DNA from: Methylomonas paludis
GTDB taxonomy: Bacteria; Pseudomonadota; Gammaproteobacteria; Methylococcales; Methylomonadaceae
Reading direction: 5' to 3'
DNA: 64,000 bases
NCBI RefSeq assembly: GCF_018734325.1
Contig: NZ_CP073754.1
Coordinates: forward strand, 930,001-994,000
The stretch's first letter is position 1; every line of letters begins with the position of its first letter. The translations under genes and the position numbers were made by a program. Shown piece after piece: positions 37,220-45,810 of the stretch. The notes under the pieces were generated by a model. The model was not told the origin of the DNA. It searched no databases and was given only the letters and a program-made list of their open reading frames with translations.

Positions 37220-40200
37220 TTTCTAAACTGCCTGAGCGGCGGTGAACTTTTGCGGAACGCCATCACGGCGACCACTATGTTTCTAAACCGCCTGAGCGGC
37301 GGTGAACGCGATTGAGGGTGGCGCAGTAGATTTGGTTCATTTCTAAACCGCCTGAGCGGCGGTGAACTCGTTAAATCCACCGTTCATTTGGGCGAGATAT
37401 TTCTAAACCGCCTGAGCGGCGGTGAACAGAGACTGAGGTTTTGGATTTGTTGGCCTTGGTTTCTAAACCGCCTGAGCGGCAGTGAACTCATCCGCCAACC
37501 GCTCCGCCATCGCCTCGATTTTCTAAACCGCCTGAGCGGCGGTGAACTAAATATCAATGCGGTAAATTTTGTAACAATTTTTCTAAACCGCCTGAGCGGC
37601 GGTGAACGCCGCCTGACAACACATCGAGCGCATCGTTTTTTTCTAAACCGCCTGAGCGGCGGTGAACCGGCAATTAAGGAGCAAGACATGTTAACCATTT
37701 TTCTAAACCGCCTGAGCGGCGGTGAACCCTTGAGAAAATGAATCCCCAGTGTGCAACCATTTCTAAACCGCCTGAGCGGCGGTGAACCCGCGTGGCTACC
37801 GCGCATCATCCCAGCCAACTTTCTAAACCGCCTGAGCGGCGGTGAACATACCGTTAATGGTCAGTCTGCGGTAACGAGTTTTCTAAACCGCCTGAGCGGC
37901 GGTGAACGAGCAATTAGGCCATTTATGCTGCCGATTGATTTTCTAAACCGCCTGAGCGGCGGTGAACTTAAGAAAGCCGGCTCAATTGGAGAAAAATTAT
38001 TTCTAAACCGCCTGAGCGGCGGTGAACAATGCCTATCAAGTATTGCATGGCATGTATGATTTCTAAACCGCCTGAGCGGCGGTGAACGTGCAGCCGTACA
38101 TGAATGCCAATGACGCAACTTTCTAAACCGCCTGAGCGGCGGTGAACTTAGAGGGTTAATGGCGCCATCAGAGATTATTTTTCTAAACCGCCTGAGCGGC
38201 GGTGAACTCAACATGATGCGCCATTTCCAGAATAGCGAATTTCTAAACCGCCTGAGCGGCGGTGAACATAGCGGCAGCTGCCACGGTAGCGGGATCTGCT
38301 TTCTAAACCGCCTGAGCGGCGGTGAACTCTTCATCCGCGCCTGTATACATTGCTAATGTTTTCTAAACCGCCTGAGCGGCGGTGAACTTGAAATGCCAAG
38401 AACCCGTGAACCCCTAATTTTTCTAAACCGCCTGAGCGGCGGTGAACGATGTGGAGCTGGATTTGCGTGTTCTGTTGGATTTCTAAACCGCCTGAGCGGC
38501 GGTGAACGACAAAATTGCAAGATACGAGCGCGGTGGTGATTTCTAAACCGCCTGAGCGGCGGTGAACCTAACGCAGCGGGGGAAAACGTGCCCACGGTTT
38601 TTCTAAACCGCCTGAGCGGCGGTGAACCCCAAACCACCAAAACATCACATTATCTACCTTTTCTAAACCGCCTGAGCGGCGGTGAACTTTACGTTAATAT
38701 TTTGATATCGAATATCCATTTTCTAAACCGCCTGAGCGGCGGTGAACGCGTGTGAGCTGCTGGACGAGATTGGCCAACATTTCTAAACCGCCTGAGCGGC
38801 GGTGAACCTCTCCCTCCCGTTATTGAGATTCCAGACCGTTTTCTAAACCGCCTGAGCGGCGGTGAACTTGATGACGGATAATGGGTGGATTGCGCTTGAT
38901 TTCTAAACCGCCTGAGCGGCGGTGAACGTTGAGGCGTGTTATATGGCCATTGGTAAACCTTTCTAAACCGCCTGAGCGGCGGTGAACGGGGTGACAGTGC
39001 ACAAACAGGAACTGTGGTTTTTCTAAACCGCCTGAGCGGCGGTGAACATACGAATACGCCTACAATTTGGATTGATGGTTTTCTAAACCGCCTGAGCGGC
39101 GGTGAACTGTTTAATAGCGTGGGAGACATCGTATCTGGTTTTCTAAACCGCCTGAGCGGCGGTGAACTGTCCTACTCAGGTGTCTCGCTTTTTTTAGGTT
39201 TTCTAAACCGCCTGAGCGGCGGTGAACGCTACCCCTGAAGGCCGCCGGTTTGTGCGGCGTTTCTAAACCGCCTGAGCGGCGGTGAACCTACGTATCCGGC
39301 GTTGTTTTTGCTGGATGATTTTCTAAACCGCCTGAGCGGCGGTGAACATTGACGCCGCCCTAATTGTGCCTCTCCCTCCTTTCTAAACCGCCTGAGCGGC
39401 GGTGAACGGCCGGGCCTGGCTTGATCGGCATTTTGACCATTTCTAAACCGCCTGAGCGGCGGTGAACACTATTTGCTAGCGATTGCGTTAGCGCCTGCTT
39501 TTCTAAACCGCCTGAGCGGCGGTGAACAAAAAGAGGATTATAGCCGAACAAATAAATTTTTTCTAAACCGCCTGAGCGGCGGTGAACGTGATGATTGATT
39601 TTTTTTGCGCAGTGAGTTGTTTCTAAACCGCCTGAGCGGCGGTGAACATTATTTATTTGCAAACTGACGCGCCTAAATGTTTCTAAACCGCCTGAGCGGC
39701 GGTGAACACTATTTGCTAGAGATTGCGTTAATGCTTGCTTTTCTAAACCGCCTGAGCGGCGGTGAACATAGCTGATAAACCGTTGTACGACTGCGTCCAT
39801 TTCTAAACCGCCTGAGCGGCGGTGAACGTGCCATTAGGCACAATATTTGCCCCGCTAGCTTTCTAAACCGCCTGAGCGGCGGTGAACTAAATGCCCGGTC
39901 TACCTGGCTCTATTTTACGTTTCTAAACCGCCTGAGCGGCGGTGAACCGATAGCCTATACAGCCAAAATCCAGACTATCATTTCTAAACCGCCTGAGCGG
40001 CGGTGAACCACCTTAACTAGTCAGGATATAACCGATATTGTTTCTAAACCGCCTGAGCGGCGGTGAACCCATTGAATAATCACCGCCTGGACCGTCATTA
40101 TTTCTAAACCGCCTGAGCGGCGGTGAACTTGCTCATTGCCGGTGGGCAAGGGGTTGGCAATTTCTAAACCGCCTGAGCGGCGGTGAACAATACTGCACAA

Positions 40201-42169
40201 AACAAAGAATTTCTCCCAGCGTTTCTAAACCGCCTGAGCGGCGGTGAACTGATCTGCCCGTGGCTGTATGCCGGAGCAGGCTTTCTAAACCGCCTGAGCG
40301 GCGGTGAACGTTTCCGCTGTGCTTGCGTCTATACCTGAGTTTTTCTAAACCGCCTGAGCGGCGGTGAACCTGCGCCGCCGGGAATCGGAGCGGCTCCAGA
40401 ATTTCTAAACCGCCTGAGCGGCGGTGAACCATTGTGCTAATGATCGTCTCGTTGTCGTCTATTTCTAAACCGCCTGAGCGGCGGTGAACGCTATCAGGAC
40501 ATCAATAATATTGACACCATTTTTCTAAACCGCCTGAGCGGCGGTGAACCAATTTCGTAGGTTAATCCCAAACTGAGCGATTTTCTAAACCGCCTGAGCG
40601 GCGGTGAACTGCTCTAGTGTCCTGCATAGCATAATCAATATTTTCTAAACCGCCTGAGCGGCGGTGAACAAATCAAATGACATTAGGTTTTTACTCCCAG
40701 ATTTCTAAACCGCCTGAGCGGCGGTGAACAAAGTAATTTAGGTTCTATTATTCCTAACCAGTTTCTAAACCGCCTGAGCGGCGGTGAACGTCCAACACAT
40801 TTCTCAACCGCGCGATTATTATTTCTAAACCGCCTGAGCGGCGGTGAACTTTGTCGGAATCGCCGCCATGATTTTTTATTTTTTCTAAACCGCCTGAGCG
40901 GCGGTGAACGCGGGTGATGAATCGCAGGTTTTCAACAACGGTTTCTAAACCGCCTGAGCGGCGGTGAACTGATCAGCCACCCACGCGGGAATACTACCAC
41001 CTTTCTAAACCGCCTGAGCGGCGGTGAACCCGGTTCGGGGCTGGGGTCACTGACTGCCACCTTTCTAAACCGCCTGAGCGGCGGTGAACCAAACGCGCCG
41101 GTTTTTGTGTTTGATACTAAATTTCTAAACCGCCTGAGCGGCGGTGAACCCCAGTTATTAGCGCTCAGTCCAGATGTCGATTTTCTAAACCGCCTGAGCG
41201 GCGGTGAACCTTGCAAACTGGCGAAGAATTTTTCAGCAAACTTTCTAAACCGCCTGAGCGGCGGTGAACGATCAGTAATTGCTAGGGCACCATTTAATAA
41301 TTTTCTAAACCGCCTGAGCGGCGGTGAACCATTAAAAATGCTGCTTAATAAAATATAATTTTTTCTAAACCGCCTGAGCGGCGGTGAACACTCAACGAAT
41401 CGGGGTGGCCCGGTTGTTTAATTTCTAAACCGCCTGAGCGGCGGTGAACGTGGTGTTAAAGGCGAGTACGTCCGCGTTTACTTTCTAAACCGCCTGAGCG
41501 GCGGTGAACACTCATTATCTACTCCAGCCCTCAACAGTTATTTTCTAAACCGCCTGAGCGGCGGTGAACTTTCCAACACTGCATTTCTGGCGTGATGGTA
41601 ATTTCTAAACCGCCTGAGCGGCGGTGAACGAAATGGCGCTATTGTACCGATCAATGACACTTTTCTAAACCGCCTGAGCGGCGGTGAACAAGCTACGTCT
41701 GATTGCATTTTTTATAACAACTTTCTAAACCGCCTGAGCGGCGGTGAACTGGCATAGGGCAGTTACTGCCAGGCACAGCGGTTTCTAAACCGCCTGAGCG
41801 GCGGTGAACACTCATTATCTACTCCAACCCTCAACAGTTATTTTCTAAACCGCCTGAGCGGCGGTGAACCTATTGCGCCGGTGTCAATACAGGCGCAAAC
41901 GTTTCTAAACCGCCTGAGCGGCGGTGAACACTATTCAAATTTACAAACGGCTGCTGATTATTTTCTAAACCGCCTGAGCGGCGGTGAACGGCCCGTAGCA
42001 ATTTGAGCCGCATACAAATTATTTCTAAACCGCCTGAGCGGCGGTGAACTCTACGTCATGAATTCGGCCTCGCCGAAATTGTTTCTAAACCGCCTGAGCG
42101 GCGGTGAACATTTCCGGGCAGCCAGCAGATGGCCGGATGACTTTCTAAACCGCCTGAGCGGCGGTGAAC
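37220..42169 (-). CRISPR. Type I-F CRISPR array, 83 repeats and 82 spacers
   Basis: 28-bp repeats (minus strand: GTTCACCGCCGCTCAGG... ending GGCGGTTTAGAAA) at a 60-bp period. Repeats start at 37220-39920 (46), 39981-40161 (4) and 40222-42142 (33). Spacers are 32 nt except two of 33 nt (39948-39980 and 40189-40221). The repeat has a 5-bp stem CCGCC/GGCGG around GCTCA and an 8-nt TTTAGAAA handle, the type I-F layout, so transcription is leftward. The trailer end is 37220, whose repeat carries one change; another change is in the repeat at 37460. ORFs across the array are artefacts of its 60-bp period. Confidence 0.97.
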
Positions 42170-42252
42170 CCGATCTGTTATATCCCAGCAGCCACAGTAT
42201 ATAAGAGCTACAGGCTTTTTCACATCAAAAACGAATGTTTTTAGGTTGTTTC
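42170..42252 (-). promoter_or_regulatory. CRISPR leader
   Basis: AT-rich DNA beside the leader-proximal repeat. On the minus strand TTGATG (42228-42223) and TATATA (42203-42198) are 19 bp apart and would start transcription near 42190, about 20 bp before the first repeat. This is the expected side for the leader given the repeat orientation. Confidence 0.55.
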
Positions 42253-42278
42253 TTAACCAATTGATTTGTATTGGTTAA
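42253..42278. promoter_or_regulatory. 9-bp inverted repeat upstream of the toxin-antitoxin genes
   Basis: TTAACCAAT (42253-42261) and ATTGGTTAA (42270-42278) are perfect complements with 8 bp between. This could be the operator of the antitoxin-toxin pair. Confidence 0.45.
42254..42266 (-). promoter_or_regulatory. Candidate IHF site in the CRISPR leader
   Basis: On the minus strand AATCAATTGGTTA fits the IHF consensus WATCAAnnnnTTR exactly. It lies about 85-97 bp upstream of the first repeat. IHF bends the leader during type I-F spacer acquisition in other species. The site overlaps the inverted repeat at 42253-42278. Confidence 0.5.
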
Positions 42279-42369
42279 TTTTTTCATCAAAAATTATTCC
42301 TTTTTACTGCCGGATTTATTTGCCCGATACTGGCAAAATAGAATCAAGGTCACAATATTATTTTTTGCA

Positions 42370-42585
42370 TTCAAGCTTACAACTGTTGGAAATTCCGTAG
42401 GCATCGTATTGTCCAAGAAAGTCTTGGATAAACGCCATCTTGCAAAAGGCGATACTGTCTATCTGACTGAATAGCCCGAGGGTTATCGACTAACACCCTA
42501 CAATCCGGAATTTGAAAAGCAAATGATTGAGGCTAGGCAGATTATGAAAAATCGTCGTGCTGTTTTGCATGAGCTGGCAAAATAG
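42370..42585 (+). pseudogene. Decayed AbrB/MazE-type antitoxin gene
   Basis: The frame reads FKLTTVGNSVGIVLSKKVLDKRHLAKGDTVYLTE, then a TAG stop at 42472-42474, then PEGYRLTPYNPEFEKQMIEAR...VLHELAK and the natural stop at 42583-42585. Joined, it is a full AbrB-fold (SpoVT-AbrB) antitoxin of the kind paired with Doc toxins. Besides the nonsense codon, no ATG, GTG or TTG lies at the expected start; the only upstream in-frame start is a TTG at 42271, about 33 codons too far. The last base overlaps the toxin's GTG, so the pair was once translationally coupled. Confidence 0.8.
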
Positions 42586-42974
42586 TGCCTGTCATTTGGG
42601 TTGAAAAATCTGTAATCCTGGCGTTACACGAAGAGCATTTGGCAGAACATGGTGGGGCAAGTGGCATACTTGACCAGAGCATGTTGGAGTCTGCATTGTC
42701 TCAACCAAAAAATAAAATTGCTTACCAATCTACCGATATTGCCGATCTTGCTGCTGCCTATGGCTATAGTATTATCACTAATCATCCTTTTTTTGATGGC
42801 AACAAAAGAACAGCATTTACAACAATGGAGCTGTTCCTGGCTCTAAATGGACAGGAATTGCTGGCCGATGATGCCTCATGCGTTATCACCGTATTAAAAT
42901 TGGCTGAAGGCAGTCAGCCCGAAAATGAATGTGCCAGTTGGATAAGAACCAATATCAAACCGGCTGGTTCTTAA
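42585..42974 (+). CDS. doc: Doc/Fic-fold toxin (death on curing)
   Basis: 129-residue Doc-type toxin. The catalytic Fic/Doc motif NHPFFDGNKRTAF (HxFx[D/N]GNKR) lies near residue 67, and the family N-terminus IWVEKSVILALHEEHLAEHGGASGILDQSMLESAL is intact. Doc phosphorylates EF-Tu and stops translation. The GTG start overlaps the antitoxin's final stop codon (TAGTG). The frame is complete and shows no loss of key residues, although the antitoxin gene before it is broken. It lies on the opposite strand to the CRISPR array and cas genes, between leader and cas6f. Confidence 0.88.
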   Translation: MPVIWVEKSVILALHEEHLAEHGGASGILDQSMLESALSQPKNKIAYQSTDIADLAAAYGYSIITNHPFFDGNKRTAFTTMELFLALNGQELLADDASCVITVLKLAEGSQPENECASWIRTNIKPAGS

Positions 42975-43013
42975 GGTGCAGCGGACAAATGGCAAAGCCA
43001 TACTTAGACCAAC

Positions 43014-43041
43014 CAGGTGGGTACACCATGATACCCACCTG
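43014..43041. other. Perfect 10-bp hairpin between converging doc and cas6f
   Basis: CAGGTGGGTA (43014-43023) and TACCCACCTG (43032-43041) around an 8-nt loop. It lies between the two converging stop codons. No T-run follows on either strand, so it is not a standard terminator, though it may stabilise the transcript ends. Confidence 0.5.
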
Positions 43042-43050
43042 TACTTGCGT

Positions 43051-43689
43051 TTAAAAATATGGCAGCCAGCCGTTGGTAGTAAGACCCCAACTATTAATGC
43101 GCAAAACTTGCTCAGGTGAGTTAGTGCTTGCCAATTTTTCAACTACCGGAAACGTTACCACATGAGTTTCCCTGGGGATTTTTAAATAGATATAGGACAG
43201 GTGCTGGTTTTTGGGTTTGGGTAGCTCTGTGAGTGACACACTTGCTTCGGCGCTGGCGCGCTTGGTTTCCAAAAAGGCCTGATGGCGTTTCTGATAACTG
43301 GCGCTCTTGGTTTTTTCTTTATGGTGATAACGCCGATAAGCCACCCATGAGCTTGCATTTTCCGGTGCCGGGATAATTTTGCCGGGATCGGCCCGACCTT
43401 CCAGCATCAGGCTGTGCATTAGTTTATGGGTGTTAAGCATCGTCAACAAGGCTTGCGGGCCAAACACCCGCAAGATGGGGCCGGTTGTGCCGTTGCTTAG
43501 GGTGCGGTTTGCCGAGATAGTTGGAGCTTGCCAGCGCGGAAAGGCAATTGCCAGGGGATAACCGCCTGGGGCTTCAGCGCTGCCATGTGCACGGTTGATG
43601 CCGTGCAGTACCGCCAACAACCGTGAGGTGGCATCGCTGATGCCGTCTGGCTCGGCCCCCTGAAACAGCAGGATGTCGGTGTAGTACAT
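43051..43689 (-). CDS. cas6f: Cas6f (Csy4) CRISPR RNA endoribonuclease
   Basis: 212-residue protein at the end of the cas operon. It cuts the array transcript at the repeat hairpin and stays on the crRNA 3' end. The N-terminus (MYYTDILLF...LLAVLHGINRAHG...GGYPLAIAFPRW) and the C-terminal WGLTTNGWLPYF resemble Csy4 (187 residues in Pseudomonas), so ours is about 25 residues longer. The catalytic His cannot be fixed by eye; His29 and His35 are the candidates. It overlaps cas7f by one base. The repeat stem CCGCC/GGCGG is its expected substrate. Confidence 0.88.
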   Translation of the reverse strand: MYYTDILLFQGAEPDGISDATSRLLAVLHGINRAHGSAEAPGGYPLAIAFPRWQAPTISANRTLSNGTTGPILRVFGPQALLTMLNTHKLMHSLMLEGRADPGKIIPAPENASSWVAYRRYHHKEKTKSASYQKRHQAFLETKRASAEASVSLTELPKPKNQHLSYIYLKIPRETHVVTFPVVEKLASTNSPEQVLRINSWGLTTNGWLPYF

Positions 43690-44861
43690 TATTCGTCACC
43701 TTCTACGACATTTTGAGTTTTGGCCTTTTTGCCTTCGCCGCCCAATACACCGCCGCGCACGATTATCGACATAAAGAAATAATCATCGCCGGTCAATTGT
43801 GGGTTTTTTTGCAGGCGTATCAGTTCCTTGTCCAGTTTGTCGATAATGTTGTAAAAATGGCGGGCTTTTTTATTGTCTCTATACACTATGCTTTCGGTGG
43901 TTACCACGCCGTAGGGTTCGGCGGCTATGGCGCGGTTGTCGCCTAAATCGGCATCGTACCAGGTGTCTATGGTGCGGATGGCGTTGCCGATTTTTTGCTC
44001 GTGGAGTATGGCCTGGTATTGATCGGTATTGATGCGGCGTTTGGCCAGAATTTTGCTGATTTCACGGCCTTCGCTATCTTTGTCTTTGTTGGTGGCAAAT
44101 TCCTGGCTGGGGTAGACGGTCGCCCCGCCGCCGATAACGGCTTTGGCGCTTAAATTGACACGTAAACCCTGTTTCCAGGCGTCGGCGCCCTGGGCGCTAA
44201 GCGCGGCGGCAATATGGTCGCGTAATTCTTCAAGCTTGGCGCGTATGCCTGCATCGCCAATGCTGTCGATTTTCAGGCATTCACGTGCAGGGATGCCCAG
44301 GGCATCCACAGTAATACTGACCGTTTGCTTGGTATTGCCGGCTTGATAGCTTAAGTTAATACTCAGCTTGCCGTTGTCAGCCTGGGCCACCTGGCTGCGG
44401 TTGCGCCACAGCCAGCGCCCGTTCACCATGTTCATGACGTAACGTTCCGCCAATAACTGCCACCCACCTTGCTCGGTAAAGTGTTGGTGATAGGGGGTGT
44501 AAGTGGCCATAAAAGCCGGATCGTTGCTCATGCAGGATTGCGCAGTGTTGGCCAAAAAACTGATGTGGCCTTCTACAATTAAGGTATCGTAGCCTATCGG
44601 CAAAGTGGCTTTTTCCACGCTTTGCAAATTAGCGTTACGTGGATTTTTTTCGCTTTTTTCGTCGGCGGATTTGCTTAAATGCGTGTTCAGGGTGGCATCG
44701 TCCAGAAAATTGCTGATGGTGCCGCGCAAGGCTTCCAGCGTGACCAGTACGGGTAGCTTGTCTGTGGGGTTTTCGCTGCGTTCAGCAAAAAAAGCAAAAA
44801 TGCCGGGTTCCAATGAACGGGTGAAAGCCAGGGTGGATGGGTGTTTGTATTTTTCGGTCAT
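43689..44861 (-). CDS. cas7f: Cas7f (Csy3) backbone subunit of the Csy complex
   Basis: 390 residues; six copies of this subunit form the backbone that holds the crRNA guide. The start matches the family (HPSTLAFTRSLEPGIFAFFA), as do GYDTLIVEGHISFLANT, NGRWLWRNR and the C-terminal DDYFFMSIIVRGGVLGGEGKK. It is longer than Pseudomonas Csy3 (342); part of the excess is a charged linker near residues 66-76. Flipping every sixth guide base by Cas7 is a general type I feature and matters for the regulatory RNA at 47617-47685. Confidence 0.92.
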   Translation of the reverse strand: MTEKYKHPSTLAFTRSLEPGIFAFFAERSENPTDKLPVLVTLEALRGTISNFLDDATLNTHLSKSADEKSEKNPRNANLQSVEKATLPIGYDTLIVEGHISFLANTAQSCMSNDPAFMATYTPYHQHFTEQGGWQLLAERYVMNMVNGRWLWRNRSQVAQADNGKLSINLSYQAGNTKQTVSITVDALGIPARECLKIDSIGDAGIRAKLEELRDHIAAALSAQGADAWKQGLRVNLSAKAVIGGGATVYPSQEFATNKDKDSEGREISKILAKRRINTDQYQAILHEQKIGNAIRTIDTWYDADLGDNRAIAAEPYGVVTTESIVYRDNKKARHFYNIIDKLDKELIRLQKNPQLTGDDYFFMSIIVRGGVLGGEGKKAKTQNVVEGDE

Positions 44862-44886
44862 GGTCGGTTCCTGAGTAAATGATTTA

Positions 44887-45810
44887 TTAAAGTTTGGCTT
44901 TTTTGTTTAAATTAACGGCGCAAGCACCATAGATGTGTGTGCTGCGTTCACCTTGCCGCCAGACATAACTACCGTCATTTCTGGGGTTATGATTTTTCCG
45001 CACTGACGCCACGCTGCGGAAACGAATCAGACTAAAAACCGGTTCGGCAAAGGCGTGAAGCAAGTTATCCCGCGCTCCTGAGCGGTGTTTGGCGGCTTCC
45101 AATAATTGATAACCCACTGCCATTGGCCGGTAATAGCCTCGTTCTGGTAGCCATTCAGGCCGTTCTGGTAGGGTCAGCTGCTTTTTACGCTCTTCGGGCG
45201 TTTCATCACCCGCCCAGCGTTGCATGCAGGCGGTGAGAATGGCAAAGCCTTGCGGGCCATCGGTTTGTTGCTGAGCGGCTTCGACTAGACGGCTGGCGTC
45301 TTCAAGCAGGTAAAAATAAGACGGTAAACGTTGTAATGCTTGCGCCAGAGCTGTGTTCTGTCCATCATGTTGAAACTCCTTAATGGTAATATCCCGGTGT
45401 CCGGATAGCGGCTGAATAACGCCGCCCGCTAGGCGCAAGCCGATCAAGGCCTGGCTGATCAGATCAAGCTCTAAAGTATCGCTATAACTGACATCCAGCA
45501 TTAGATAAGCATTTAAACTGGTGCGGCGGTCGTCTATGGTGGGATGTTGTACGCCACGGCTGCTGACATCACTGAGTTGACCGGAACGGTAGCGCACGTA
45601 TTTGGCATGGCCTCGGTGCAACTGGGCTTCGCCGATTACCGGGGCGATGCCGTTTATGCTTATATCTGCGCCCAAACGTAAATTTAACGCGGTTGCCAAT
45701 CCCACCCAGGCGGTAAGTGGTGGTACGGCGCTTAAAAATACCCCATCCGATAAGGCATTAGCTTGGGCGATGCCAAGCTCGCCGATCACTAACATGCAAC
45801 GGCTGCTCAT
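44887..45810 (-). CDS. cas5f: Cas5f (Csy2) subunit of the Csy complex
   Basis: 307 residues; with Cas8f it caps the 5' handle of the crRNA. Family features include the start SSRCMLVIGELGIAQANALSDGVFLSAVPPLTAWVGLATAL, then IGEAQLHRGHAKYVRYRSGQLSD and the C-terminal YGACAVNLNKKAKL. It overlaps cas8f by 4 bp and precedes cas7f by 25 bp, so the four Csy genes form one message. Confidence 0.92.
   Translation of the reverse strand: MSSRCMLVIGELGIAQANALSDGVFLSAVPPLTAWVGLATALNLRLGADISINGIAPVIGEAQLHRGHAKYVRYRSGQLSDVSSRGVQHPTIDDRRTSLNAYLMLDVSYSDTLELDLISQALIGLRLAGGVIQPLSGHRDITIKEFQHDGQNTALAQALQRLPSYFYLLEDASRLVEAAQQQTDGPQGFAILTACMQRWAGDETPEERKKQLTLPERPEWLPERGYYRPMAVGYQLLEAAKHRSGARDNLLHAFAEPVFSLIRFRSVASVRKNHNPRNDGSYVWRQGERSTHIYGACAVNLNKKAKL

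Noticed and set aside
37388..41358. Many ORFs with repeated peptides LNRLSGGE, SPPLRRFR and VHRRSGGLE
   Set aside because: These are translations of the CRISPR repeat in several frames; the 60-bp period keeps the frame open. They are not proteins.
37220..42169. Self-targeting spacers against this window
   Set aside because: None was noticed by eye, but a full comparison was not possible; a computed search would be needed to exclude it.
42271..42474. 67-residue ORF taken as a complete antitoxin
   Set aside because: Its TTG start would add an unrelated ~33-residue N-terminus, and it ends at a TAG in the middle of the AbrB-type domain; the natural end lies at 42585. It is treated as a pseudogene.
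42170..42585. A match of the mini-spacer guide to the doc promoter
   Set aside because: I looked for the AGATTxATG core with CC beside it in this region and did not find it.
43014..43041. Bidirectional terminator between doc and cas6f
   Set aside because: A perfect stem but without a T-run on either strand; kept only as an unexplained hairpin.
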